Below, in pieces: positions 1 through 6,995 of a DNA stretch of 9,697 nucleotides. The stretch comes from an uncultured Fusobacterium sp. GTDB lineage: Bacteria; Fusobacteriota; Fusobacteriia; Fusobacteriales; Fusobacteriaceae. The stretch is from assembly GCA_900542625.1 (NCBI GenBank), contig UQOH01000074.1, positions 1-9,697 of the forward strand, in the 5' to 3' direction. Below the pieces are notes generated by a model. It was not told where the DNA came from, did no database searches, and saw only the letters and a list, made by a program, of their open reading frames with translations. Numbering within the stretch: the first letter of the stretch is position 1; every line of letters starts with the position of its first letter. The translations under genes were made by a program, and so were the position numbers.

Positions 1-892
1 TTTCTACACAAAGCCCTGCTGCTGCATTTGCAAACGCAAGAAATTCTTCTCCCTCTGCCTTTGTTAATTCTTTAGGTTTCTTTCTGCTTTCAGCCAGTTT
101 GTAAAGAATTGATCCCCAGAAACAATCTCCTGCTCCTGTTGTATCAACAACATCACATGTTCTTCCTTTTGCTTTTATTTCAAAATCCTTTGTTTTCATA
201 AAAGCTCCCTTTCCCCCAAGAGTTACAAAAACACATGATACTCCCTGTCTTATAAGCTCTGCTGCTGCCTCTTCAGGACTTTCAAATCCTGTAAGAAGTT
301 CTGTTTCCTCATCAGATATTTTCATAATATCTACATATTTTACAACTGAACGCATTTGTTCTATGGCTGTTTCTCTGTTTTTCCAAAGAAGCGGTCTGTA
401 ATTTGGGTCATAAGAGATTACAGCTCCTGCTTTCTTTGCCTCTTCTGCTGCAAATATAGTTGCACTTCTTGCCGGTTCATCTGTAAGAGAAAGAGAACCA
501 AAATGGAAAATTCTGCTGTTTTTTATCAAATCAAGATTTATTTCCTCTTCTCTAAGGCATGTATCTGCACCGGGTTTTCTTGCAAAAGAAAAACTCCTTT
601 CTCCATTTTCAAGGCTTACAAAAGCAAGAGTAGTAAAAACATCATTATCCATGATAAGCCCTTTTGTTTCTATACCTATTTTTTCTAAAGTTTCCTTTAA
701 AAAATTACCGTGCATATCATTTCCCACTTTTCCCATAAAAGCTGTTTTTACACCAAAATTTTCTGCTGCTGCAAGAACATTGGCAGGAGCTCCTCCGGGG
801 TTTTGTTCAAAAATCCTCATTCCTGATTCAGATAATCCACAAGGTGTGAAGTCTATCAAAAGCTCTCCAAGAGCAGTTATATCATACATCAT
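1..892 (-). CDS. scrK: Fructokinase, PfkB/ribokinase family, C-terminus cut by window edge
   Basis: Translating the minus strand from 892 gives 297 codons with no stop before the window edge; a full protein of this family has about 310-325 residues, so roughly 15-30 are missing. The product should phosphorylate fructose with ATP in the cytoplasm, using the fructose released by ScrB. Visible signatures: N-terminal ALGELLIDF (7-15); the PfkB first signature around GGAPANV (33-39) continuing to GKVGND (54-59); SYDPNYRP (160-167); and the second signature DTTGAGDCFWG (250-260) with the catalytic base Asp256. The start is ATG at 892 or the adjacent ATG at 889; GGAGG at 898-902 lies 5 or 8 nt upstream, so either is possible. 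The gene begins 13 nt after the scrB stop with no promoter between them, so it is the third gene of the scr operon. Family is certain; fructose specificity rests on motif style and neighbours. Confidence 0.93.
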   Translation of the reverse strand, partial: MMYDITALGELLIDFTPCGLSESGMRIFEQNPGGAPANVLAAAENFGVKTAFMGKVGNDMHGNFLKETLEKIGIETKGLIMDNDVFTTLAFVSLENGERSFSFARKPGADTCLREEEINLDLIKNSRIFHFGSLSLTDEPARSATIFAAEEAKKAGAVISYDPNYRPLLWKNRETAIEQMRSVVKYVDIMKISDEETELLTGFESPEEAAAELIRQGVSCVFVTLGGKGAFMKTKDFEIKAKGRTCDVVDTTGAGDCFWGSILYKLAESRKKPKELTKAEGEEFLAFANAAAGLCVE

Positions 893-905
893 ATTTTCCT
901 CCAGA

Positions 906-2276
906 TTAAATAAAGAATACTCTTCCTGACATCATTCTTTCACCGTCGTTAATACAGATTTCTACAAAACTGTTGTCAACGTATATTTTTAAATGAACTT
1001 TATCAGTTGTTTCAATAGAACAGTTTCTTACAAGCCCATATTGTGTATCAAATTTTTGAGCAAGTCCGTTTCTGTCAAGTGTAACTTTGCTTTTGTTAAA
1101 ATCGATTATAAGTTTCCAGTTATCATCATCTGTTCCAAATTGTAATACAACAGGTTTTTCTTCTTTTTCAATAACTGTATCAACTAAGTAATAAGGGTTT
1201 TCAGGTTTGCAGTTTAAGCACTGAGAAAGCTCTGCTTTTCTGAAAACGCTGTCTATTTCTTTCACAGGATTTGTATATAATTTGTTGTTAACAATATGAA
1301 GTTCTCTTGCTATTGTAAGCCCGTGACGCCACATATCCTTATCAGTTGGAAGAACCTGCTCTCCACAGCCAAACCAACCGAACATAAGAGGTCTTTTCTC
1401 TTTTCCGTAAAATACCTGTGGAGCATAAAAATCAAATCCGCAGTCTATTTCATCCATATTTTCTATTACAAATCTTTTACTTTCAATATCCATTTCCCCA
1501 ATCATATATAATGAAGTAAATTGATTGTGATAACGATCTCCGTTTGGAGCAAGTCCCATAGGAGAGAAAATCAACACATCTTTTCCGTCTACATGAATGT
1601 AGCTTGGACATTCATACATAAACCCTATATTTTTTATTCCAATTTCCAGAATACCATAATAATCCCATTTTAATAAATCAATGCTTTTGTAAATAAGAAG
1701 TTTTCCTTCTTCTTTTTCTGTTCTTCCCCCAATAAGCATATAGTATGCACCGTTTTTCTCGAAAACAAAAGGATCTCTGATATCTCCTGTAAACCCTTCA
1801 GGCGCTCCGTCTATAACCGGATTTCCCTCATATTTTTCTATTTTTCCCTCTTTATCCATTATTGCAACAGCCTGCTTTGGAATTCTTCCATTTTCAATTT
1901 TATAGTTTGCAGTATAAAACAGATAAAGTTTCCCGTCTTTCTCTATTGCATTTCCAGAATAGCAGCCGTTCTTTTCATATTCTTTGTCTGGAGTAAGAGC
2001 TGTTCCCTTACGTTCCCAGTTTATCAAATCTTTTGATGTTGATCTTGCCCAGTGTTTCATACCGTGGCTTGCCTCGAAAGGAAACCACTGGTAAAACACT
2101 TGATATTCTCCGTTGAAATAAGCAAGCCCGTTAGGGTCGTTCATAAGCCCTGTTTCTGGATATATGTGATATTTTGGAAGATATTTTGAAGTCTGTACAA
2201 ACTCAGCAAGTTCTTTTAAATAATCTTTATGTTTATCTTCTAAATATGTATATTTTTCAAAATTTAAGAATTTCAT
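906..2276 (-). CDS. scrB: Sucrose-6-phosphate hydrolase (GH32 invertase family)
   Basis: A 456-residue cytoplasmic glycoside hydrolase family 32 enzyme, expected to split sucrose-6-phosphate from ScrA into glucose-6-phosphate and fructose. The three GH32 catalytic motifs are present: GLMNDPNG (43-50) with nucleophile Asp47, GDIRDPF (164-170) with transition-state stabiliser Asp168, and YECPSY (221-226) with acid/base Glu222. Other family landmarks are FYQWFPF (61-67), HWARSTSKDL (75-84) and SGNA (107-110). The five-bladed propeller comes first and the beta-sandwich domain occupies about 330-456, ending in FVEICINDGERMMSGRVFF. There is no signal peptide, which fits an intracellular enzyme acting on a phosphorylated sugar. 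The ATG at 2276 is preceded by AAGGAG five bases upstream, which supports the start. Length is slightly under the 460-490 usual for ScrB, with nothing missing. It lies 16 nt after scrA and 13 nt before scrK in one operon. Confidence 0.96.
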   Translation of the reverse strand: MKFLNFEKYTYLEDKHKDYLKELAEFVQTSKYLPKYHIYPETGLMNDPNGLAYFNGEYQVFYQWFPFEASHGMKHWARSTSKDLINWERKGTALTPDKEYEKNGCYSGNAIEKDGKLYLFYTANYKIENGRIPKQAVAIMDKEGKIEKYEGNPVIDGAPEGFTGDIRDPFVFEKNGAYYMLIGGRTEKEEGKLLIYKSIDLLKWDYYGILEIGIKNIGFMYECPSYIHVDGKDVLIFSPMGLAPNGDRYHNQFTSLYMIGEMDIESKRFVIENMDEIDCGFDFYAPQVFYGKEKRPLMFGWFGCGEQVLPTDKDMWRHGLTIARELHIVNNKLYTNPVKEIDSVFRKAELSQCLNCKPENPYYLVDTVIEKEEKPVVLQFGTDDDNWKLIIDFNKSKVTLDRNGLAQKFDTQYGLVRNCSIETTDKVHLKIYVDNSFVEICINDGERMMSGRVFFI

Positions 2277-2292
2277 TTATACTCCTTAATTT

Positions 2293-3699
2293 CTATTTAA
2301 ATTTTTTAACTCTGTTAGCTAAAATTATAAATACTATAGGTAATGAGAATGCTAATAAGTTTCCTATTATATAATGAGGTAATGCTGGCGGATTAACTAT
2401 TGTAAGACCAGGAAGTCCTGTTAATGCAAATCCTATTGCTTTTACGTCAAATATTTTCATATAAGCTCCTGCAAGTCCTGCTCCAAATATTGAGCATAAG
2501 AATGGAATTGAAGAATCTTTTAAGTTTACAGCGAATATTGCAGGTTCTGAAATTCCGAACAGTGTAGGAATAAATGAAGATACTGCAACTTCTCTGTCTT
2601 TAGATCTTTTCTTAGCAAGCAGGTACATTCCGATTGCTCCTCCACCTTGAGCAATAATAGATACTGACCATAATGGCTGAATATAGTTGAATCCTGTTTG
2701 AGCAACAAGACTTGCCTCAATTCCCTGAATAGCATGTTGTGTTCCTGTAACAACTAATGGCTGTAAAGCTCCTGCAAAGATAAATGCTCCGAAAGGTCCG
2801 CAAGACATGTATAAGAAATCAATGATAGCTCCAAGCCCTTGTCCCAACATATTTCCTATTGGTCCGAACACTAAGAAAAGAGCCAGTCCTGATGAAATAA
2901 GAGTAAGTGCAGGAACAAGAATAAATGTTACAACTTGTGGAACTATTTTATAGAAGAATTTCTCTGCTTTAGCTAAGAACCAAGAAGTAAGGATTGCTGG
3001 GAAAACTCCTCCTTGGAATCCAACAGCTGGAACTGAAATTCCAAATAAGTTCCAGTACTCAGGAGTTTCTTTTCCAAGAGCAAAAACGTTAGCGTCCATA
3101 AGTGTAGGATAAAGCATTGTACAACCAAGAACAATACCGAATATTGGGTTACCTCCAAATCTTTTTACTGCTGAATAAGTAACAAGAAGTGGTAAAAATG
3201 CAAATGTAGATGCTACAACTGTTAAAAATGCTGCAAATCCTGCGATAACTTCATATTTATCTGCAAGAGAACCTTCCATACCAAATAAACCCGCAGTTGT
3301 TATAACTGATTTTATTCCAAGAATAAGAGCTGCTCCAACGAATGCCGGTATAATTGGAATAAATATATCTGAGAATACCTTAAACCCTTGTTTAAATATG
3401 TTTTCTTTTTTCATTCCTGCAGATTTTACATCGCTAAGAGATGCCTCTTTTAATCCTGCCTCCACTAAAAATGCTGCAAATACTTTTTCAACTGTACCAG
3501 TTCCAAATATTATTTGTAGTTGTCCGCTGTTAAGAAACACACCTTTTGTTCCTTCAATTTTTGAAAGAGCCTCTTTGTCAAATTTAGATGTATCTTTTAA
3601 AACTAAACGAAGTCTTGTAACACAGTGGGCTGCGTTTTCAATATTTTCTTTTCCTCCAATGTTTGCTAAAATTTCCTGAGATATTTTTTTGTAATCCAT
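2293..3699 (-). CDS. scrA: PTS sucrose-type transporter, EIIBC
   Basis: A 468-residue membrane permease of the phosphotransferase system, expected to import sucrose and release sucrose-6-phosphate inside. The IIB domain (about 1-85) carries the phospho-cysteine motif ENAAHCVTRLRL with Cys26. The IIC domain (about 105-468) is strongly hydrophobic with many membrane segments and carries TGTQHAIQ (318-325) and GISEPAIF (382-389), the latter matching the conserved G-I-T/S-E-P motif of glucose/sucrose-superfamily IIC. No IIA domain is fused, so phosphate must come from an EIIA encoded elsewhere. The frame stays open upstream to 3807, but ATG at 3699 is chosen because AGGAGG sits directly before it and the IIB domain begins there; the upstream extension would cover the promoter. 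The sugar is inferred from the adjacent scrB and scrK; a related beta-fructoside is possible. First structural gene of the operon. Confidence 0.94.
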   Translation of the reverse strand: MDYKKISQEILANIGGKENIENAAHCVTRLRLVLKDTSKFDKEALSKIEGTKGVFLNSGQLQIIFGTGTVEKVFAAFLVEAGLKEASLSDVKSAGMKKENIFKQGFKVFSDIFIPIIPAFVGAALILGIKSVITTAGLFGMEGSLADKYEVIAGFAAFLTVVASTFAFLPLLVTYSAVKRFGGNPIFGIVLGCTMLYPTLMDANVFALGKETPEYWNLFGISVPAVGFQGGVFPAILTSWFLAKAEKFFYKIVPQVVTFILVPALTLISSGLALFLVFGPIGNMLGQGLGAIIDFLYMSCGPFGAFIFAGALQPLVVTGTQHAIQGIEASLVAQTGFNYIQPLWSVSIIAQGGGAIGMYLLAKKRSKDREVAVSSFIPTLFGISEPAIFAVNLKDSSIPFLCSIFGAGLAGAYMKIFDVKAIGFALTGLPGLTIVNPPALPHYIIGNLLAFSLPIVFIILANRVKKFK

Positions 3700-3739
3700 T
3701 TTTCCTCCTAAAATTTTATTAATATGTTTTTTTATTTCC

Positions 3740-3765
3740 GTTGACTTAAAATGTATTTTGTCAAC
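3740..3765. repeat. Second spaced inverted repeat in the scrA leader
   Basis: Six-bp arms GTTGAC (3740-3745) and GTCAAC (3760-3765) are separated by 14 nt, the same gap as in the repeat at 3794-3829, although the arm sequences differ. It lies in the untranslated leader and touches the left end of the putative operator. It could be an auxiliary binding site or a weak RNA hairpin. With arms this short in AT-rich DNA, chance is a real possibility. Confidence 0.3.
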
Positions 3766-3780
3766 TTTGAACGTTCCAAG
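3765..3780. promoter_or_regulatory. LacI-type operator, probably for ScrR
   Basis: The 16-bp sequence CTTTGAACGTTCCAAG is a palindrome with one mismatched pair; its core GAACGTTC (3769-3776) is perfect. A central CG in a 14-20 bp palindrome is typical of LacI-family operators, where the hinge-helix leucine inserts at the central step. It lies about 10 nt past the -10 box of the scr promoter, just beyond the predicted start point, a position suited to repression. Assignment to ScrR is inferred from proximity. Confidence 0.65.
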
Positions 3781-3789
3781 TTTTTCTGT

Positions 3790-3818
3790 ATTATAAAACA
3801 GGTACAAAAAAATGTCAA
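3790..3818 (-). promoter_or_regulatory. Consensus sigma-70 promoter of scrABK
   Basis: On the minus strand TTGACA (3818-3813) is followed by a 17-nt spacer and TATAAT (3795-3790). Both hexamers and the spacer match the sigma-70 consensus exactly. Transcription would start near 3783 and leave a leader of about 84 nt before the scrA ATG. So strong a promoter implies the operon is held off by a repressor, consistent with the operator-like repeats that overlap and follow it. The start point is inferred, not measured. Confidence 0.88.
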
Positions 3819-3829
3819 TACCTGTTTTA
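3794..3829. repeat. Spaced inverted repeat wrapped around the scr -35 box
   Basis: Perfect 11-bp arms TAAAACAGGTA (3794-3804) and TACCTGTTTTA (3819-3829) are separated by 14 nt. The right arm abuts the -35 hexamer upstream, the spacer contains the -35 box, and the left arm fills the promoter spacer and runs into the -10 box. It is placed as a regulatory site rather than a terminator: in the scrR direction no T-run follows it. Arms this far apart do not resemble an ordinary LacI site, so the binding protein, if any, is unknown. Confidence 0.6.
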
Positions 3830-3873
3830 AAATTTTTTTATATTTTTTGTTCTGAATATAATAGATATGATTT

Positions 3874-4866
3874 CTATTTATGCACAGTGGTTTCTCCTTG
3901 TATAAATGAAATAGGCAGTATAGTCTGCTTTGGTGCTGTTCCTCCGTTTATAAGAGTGTCCAGAGATTTAACAGCCTCTTCAGCTAACTTTTCAATAGGC
4001 TGTCTTATTGTTGTTATTTTAGTTATCTCGTTTTTATAACTTTTTGCTCCGTCATATCCGATTATCTGAACGTCTTCAGGAACATTTAAATTAAATTCTG
4101 CCAGATTATCAATAATTCTTTGGGCATATCTGTCTGTTACAGTAAAAATTCCGTCAAACTTTTTTTCTTGTGCAAAATTTTCAGTAATATAATTTTTTAT
4201 CCAAAGACTGAAATCCTGTTTTATTTCATCAGGGTTATTGCTGTAAAAAACTTCATGCTCAATATTGTTTTCCTCACAATACTGTTTAAAACCAACTGCT
4301 CTGTCTTTTACACCTGTGTTTTTTGCCGAACTACGCCCTATGCACAATATTCTTTTGCATCCTGCTTTCACAAGCTCTTCTGCTGCCATTTTTCCGCCGT
4401 TTATATTTTCACATGTAATAAAAGGAGTCCCATCTCCATAGTTTCTTTCAAGGGTAACTATTGGAATTTTAGAAGAGAGATAAGGCTCTATATCAGAATA
4501 TGTAATGGAAATAATTCCGTCAACTTTATTTTCTTTTGCCATTGCAATATATGTAAGCTCTACCTTGTAATCATCATTTGAGTTGCACAAAAGCAGTTTG
4601 TATCCTCTTTTTCCTGCCTCTTTTTCCACATGATAAGTCAGTTCTGAAAAAAAAGGGTTCCATATAGTTGGAAGTATTAAGGCTACTGTATTTGTTTTAT
4701 TGGTTTTTAATGCTCTGGCATATTGATTGGGAACATATCCAAGTTCTTCTATTGCTTTTTTTACAGCAATATACGATTCTTTTCTCACTTTCACATTATT
4801 AATTACATTTGAAACTGTTCCTCTTGATACTCCGGCAAGTTTTGCTACATCATTAATTGTTGCCAT
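3874..4866 (-). CDS. scrR: LacI-family transcriptional repressor of the sucrose operon
   Basis: A 330-residue regulator with the LacI/GalR layout. The N-terminal helix-turn-helix TINDVAKLAGVSRGTVSNVI lies at residues 3-22, the hinge helix around NQYARALKT (47-55) with the minor-groove leucine Leu53, and the periplasmic-binding-protein-like effector and dimerisation domain from about 60 to the end (VALILPTIWNPFF, 61-73; IIGYDGAKSY late in the protein). The frame is open up to 4986, but the DNA-binding domain of this family starts at its first residues, so ATG at 4866 is chosen; AAGGAAGTG lies upstream. It is on the same strand as scrABK and ends 174 nt before scrA. No terminator with a T-run separates them, so some read-through into scrA is possible. 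It is expected to bind the palindrome at 3765-3780 and release it when sucrose or a derived sugar phosphate is present; the inducer is not visible from sequence. Confidence 0.9.
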   Translation of the reverse strand: MATINDVAKLAGVSRGTVSNVINNVKVRKESYIAVKKAIEELGYVPNQYARALKTNKTNTVALILPTIWNPFFSELTYHVEKEAGKRGYKLLLCNSNDDYKVELTYIAMAKENKVDGIISITYSDIEPYLSSKIPIVTLERNYGDGTPFITCENINGGKMAAEELVKAGCKRILCIGRSSAKNTGVKDRAVGFKQYCEENNIEHEVFYSNNPDEIKQDFSLWIKNYITENFAQEKKFDGIFTVTDRYAQRIIDNLAEFNLNVPEDVQIIGYDGAKSYKNEITKITTIRQPIEKLAEEAVKSLDTLINGGTAPKQTILPISFIQGETTVHK

Positions 4867-4920
4867 TTTGTCACTTCCTTGTTTATCTGAAAAATATTGT
4901 TCTGCTGTTTTTATAGTATT

Positions 4921-4929
4921 AGTATAGCA
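4921..4929 (-). promoter_or_regulatory. Extended -10 promoter of scrR
   Basis: Minus-strand TGCTATACT (4929-4921) combines a TG extension with the -10 hexamer TATACT. The -35 position (4949-4944) reads TTTTTA, a weak match, which is usual for extended -10 promoters. The leader before scrR would be about 45-50 nt. No copy of the CG-centred palindrome found before scrA was seen here, so autoregulation by ScrR is not supported by this region. Confidence 0.55.
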
Positions 4930-4955
4930 TAAACTTATATTTTTAAAAATTTTTA

Positions 4956-4969
4956 TTTCTGTACAGAAA
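4956..4969. promoter_or_regulatory. 14-bp perfect palindrome upstream of marR
   Basis: TTTCTGTACAGAAA is a perfect 14-bp palindrome. With one mismatched pair it extends to 22 bp (4952-4973). It lies in the scrR-marR divergent region, 7 nt before the marR -35 box, and its centre is 19 bp from the centre of the palindrome at 4976-4987. It is a probable protein-binding site, most simply for the MarR regulator, though another factor is possible. Confidence 0.55.
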
Positions 4970-4975
4970 AAAAGA

Positions 4976-4987
4976 TTTGATATCAAA
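4976..4987. promoter_or_regulatory. 12-bp palindrome over the marR -35 box
   Basis: TTTGATATCAAA is a perfect 12-bp palindrome that contains the -35 hexamer TTGATA of the marR promoter. A dimeric regulator bound here would block RNA polymerase, as expected for MarR autorepression. That the MarR protein encoded just downstream binds it is inferred from position. Confidence 0.55.
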
Positions 4988-5005
4988 CTAATTTTATGAT
5001 AAAAT
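4977..5005 (+). promoter_or_regulatory. Promoter of the marR-MATE operon
   Basis: TTGATA (4977-4982), a 17-nt spacer, then TAAAAT (5000-5005) give a good sigma-70 match (4 of 6 and 5 of 6). Transcription would begin near 5012, downstream of the ATG at 4996, which argues for translation from the later ATG at 5023. Confidence 0.65.
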
Positions 5006-5022
5006 TTATAATGGTGATGAAT

Positions 5023-5454
5023 ATGAAAAATTCTGATTTGGAAAACACTCTTTTCAGCTATATCTCAAAAATAAAGCACAGAAGTGCTTATTTTATTGAA
5101 AAAGAGGCAAGAAACAGAGGAATAAAGCTTGCTTACTCTCATATGAGAATTATAGTTATTTTGTATTTTAACAAAAAACTTTCTATGAAAGAACTTACAG
5201 AAAAACTTGTGAGAGATAAATCTACAGTGACATCTCTTGTAAATAAGCTGGAAACAGAGGGATATATAAAGAAAACAATATGTGAAACAGATAAAAGAAT
5301 AACTTATCTTGAGCTTGAAGATAAATCAAAAGAGGTTATAGAGGTTATGTCTGAAATTTCAAAACTGTTTCAAAAAAAAGTAGACAGTATTCTTAAAAAA
5401 GAAGAAACAGAAATATTATACAAAATTATGAAAAAACTAGCTGATAACTGGTAA
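5023..5454 (+). CDS. MarR-family transcriptional regulator
   Basis: A 143-residue winged helix-turn-helix protein of usual MarR length. The DNA-binding part is MKELTEKLVRDKSTVTSLVN (55-74) running into KLETEGYI, followed by the wing with the family DxR motif (Asp90-Lys-Arg92) and TYLELEDK (94-101). Flanking N- and C-terminal helices (about 5-30 and 102-140) would form the dimer interface. The frame opens at ATG 4996, with further ATGs at 5011, 5017 and 5023. The last is preferred because the predicted transcript begins near 5012 and GGTGATG precedes it; an earlier start would add up to nine residues. It is followed 23 nt later by a MATE pump on the same strand, so it most likely controls that pump, and perhaps itself through the palindromes at its promoter. 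MarR proteins usually release DNA on binding small aromatic or toxic compounds; the ligand here is unknown. Confidence 0.9.
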   Translation: MKNSDLENTLFSYISKIKHRSAYFIEKEARNRGIKLAYSHMRIIVILYFNKKLSMKELTEKLVRDKSTVTSLVNKLETEGYIKKTICETDKRITYLELEDKSKEVIEVMSEISKLFQKKVDSILKKEETEILYKIMKKLADNW

Positions 5455-5477
5455 TATTCATAAAGAGGGGAGATAAA

Positions 5478-6926
5478 ATGAGCAACGAAAATATAAGTAA
5501 ACATAAACTTATGGGAACAGAAAAAATTACAAAGCTTTTAATACAGTTTTCAGTGCCTGCTGTAATAGGAATGCTTGTAAATGCTTTGTACAACATAGTA
5601 GACAGAATCTATATAGGAAATATAAAAGAAGTGGGAAGATATGCTATAGCAGGAGTGGGACTGACATTTCCAATGGTAATTCTTTCTTTTGCTTTTGCCG
5701 TGCTTATAGGGCTTGGAGCAGGAACAAATATTTCTCTTAATCTTGGAAGAAAAAGAAAAGATGAGGCAGAGGGATATTTGGGAAATGCAATAGGATATGG
5801 ATTTATTGTATCTGTCATATTAATGGCTTTTGTTCTGCTTTTTATGGATAAAATTGTAGATGTTCTTGGAGGAAGTGAAAATACAGGAATATTTACAAAA
5901 CAATATCTTTCTATTGTAGCTTTGGGATTTCCTGCAGCAATAGTAGGATATGTGGCAAATGTAGGTATCCGTTCTGACGGAAACCCAAGAATGTCTATGG
6001 CAACTCTTTTAATAGGAGCAATTATAAATATTGTTCTTGACCCTATTTTTATTTTTGCTCTTGGAATGGGAGTAAAAGGAGCCGCTCTTGCAACAATAAT
6101 TTCTCAATATGCCTCAGCTGTCTGGACAATTTTCTATTTTAACTCTCGTTTCAGTGGATTAAAATTATATAAATGTCATCTTATGCCTCGTTTAAGAAGA
6201 ATGAAAGATATCACAGCAATGGGATCTGCTCCATTTGCATTACAGCTTGGTTCAAGCCTTGTAAACTATACTTTTAACAATACTTTAAAAATATATGGAG
6301 GAGATGACTATATTGGTGCTATGGCAATTATTCAGGGAATAGTTATTTTCCTTGCAATGCCTATTTTCGGTATCAATCAAGGTGTTCAGCCTATTTTGGG
6401 ATATAACTATGGAGCAAGACTTTACAGAAGGGTAAAAGAGGCTCTTTTCAAAGCAATATATGCAGCTACATTTATATGCCTTATTGCCTTTGTAACGACA
6501 CAGTTTTTATCAAAATATTTTATCTTTATATTTACGCATGAACAGCTTATAGTTGATATTGCAAAAGTAGGATTAAGAATTAATACTATGATGTTCCCTA
6601 TAATAGGGTTCCAGATTATATGTTCTGTATATTTCCAAGCTGTAGGAAAGCCTAAAATGAGTTTATTCATAAGTCTTTCAAGACAGATAATAATCCTTAT
6701 TCCATGTATTGTTATAATGGCAAAACTCTTTGGAGTTGCAGGAGTATGGTTTGCTGCTCCTACATCTGATTTCCTTTCAAGTCTGCTTACTTTCATTCTT
6801 GTAAGAAGAGAGATGAAACATCTTAATGAGATGCAGAGAAAAAGACACAAAGAGCTCGTTAAGGCAAAAGTTGAAGGAAGAATTACTGAGGAAGAAGAGA
6901 TTGAACTTAGAGCCAAAGTAATATAA
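5478..6926 (+). CDS. MATE-family multidrug efflux transporter (MepA-like)
   Basis: A 482-residue inner-membrane protein with the twelve-segment hydrophobic pattern of MATE antiporters, which export cationic drugs and dyes in exchange for Na+ or H+. Family landmarks: LLIQFSVPAVIGMLVNALYN (20-39) with IVDRIYIG next; GRKRKDEA (90-97) in the first cytoplasmic loop; GIRSDGNPRMSM (163-174) followed by NIVLDPIFI (184-192); and in the second half GINQGVQPILGYNYGA (298-313), mirroring the internal duplication. The protein ends in a charged cytosolic tail (about 447-482, rich in Lys, Arg and Glu) that is longer than in many relatives. ATG at 5478 follows GAGGGGAG. It is the second gene of the marR operon and ends at a strong hairpin terminator. 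The MepA-like subgroup is judged from motif style; substrates cannot be read from the sequence. Confidence 0.93.
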   Translation: MSNENISKHKLMGTEKITKLLIQFSVPAVIGMLVNALYNIVDRIYIGNIKEVGRYAIAGVGLTFPMVILSFAFAVLIGLGAGTNISLNLGRKRKDEAEGYLGNAIGYGFIVSVILMAFVLLFMDKIVDVLGGSENTGIFTKQYLSIVALGFPAAIVGYVANVGIRSDGNPRMSMATLLIGAIINIVLDPIFIFALGMGVKGAALATIISQYASAVWTIFYFNSRFSGLKLYKCHLMPRLRRMKDITAMGSAPFALQLGSSLVNYTFNNTLKIYGGDDYIGAMAIIQGIVIFLAMPIFGINQGVQPILGYNYGARLYRRVKEALFKAIYAATFICLIAFVTTQFLSKYFIFIFTHEQLIVDIAKVGLRINTMMFPIIGFQIICSVYFQAVGKPKMSLFISLSRQIIILIPCIVIMAKLFGVAGVWFAAPTSDFLSSLLTFILVRREMKHLNEMQRKRHKELVKAKVEGRITEEEEIELRAKVI

Positions 6927-6934
6927 AAAATTAA

Positions 6935-6966
6935 AAAATGGGATTGCCATACAGCAATCCCATTTT
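6935..6966. terminator. Bidirectional terminator between MATE and acetyltransferase genes
   Basis: Perfect 13-bp arms AAAATGGGATTGC (6935-6947) and GCAATCCCATTTT (6954-6966) enclose a 6-nt loop. It lies between two convergent genes, ending 29 nt before the stop of the minus-strand gene. The stem ends give T-rich tracts in both directions (TTTTATAT on plus, TTTTTTAATTTTTT on minus), so it should stop both transcripts. Confidence 0.92.
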
Positions 6967-6995
6967 ATATAGATTATTTTAAATATAATGTAAAA

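Noticed and set aside
356..929. Two overlapping plus-strand open frames opposite scrK
   Set aside because: The minus strand here encodes an uninterrupted PfkB kinase with both family signatures, so these are antisense shadows.
3700..3807. Upstream extension of scrA by 36 residues to an ATG at 3807
   Set aside because: It would cover the consensus promoter and operator, has no family homology and no ribosome binding site; AGGAGG directly precedes the ATG at 3699.
3794..3829. Hairpin as the terminator of scrR
   Set aside because: In the scrR direction the stem is followed by TAATACAG rather than a T-run, and it overlaps an exact consensus promoter.
4120..4581. Open frame of 153 codons antisense to scrR
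   Set aside because: It sits inside the repressor gene, its product is Phe/Cys/Tyr-rich without motifs, and no ribosome binding site was found.
4867..4986. Upstream extension of scrR by 40 residues
   Set aside because: LacI-family proteins begin with the helix-turn-helix at the first residues, and the extension crosses the predicted scrR promoter.
6422..6916. Open frame of 164 codons antisense to the first MATE gene
   Set aside because: It lies wholly inside a well-supported gene, shows no recognisable domain and is a mirror of the MATE codon pattern.
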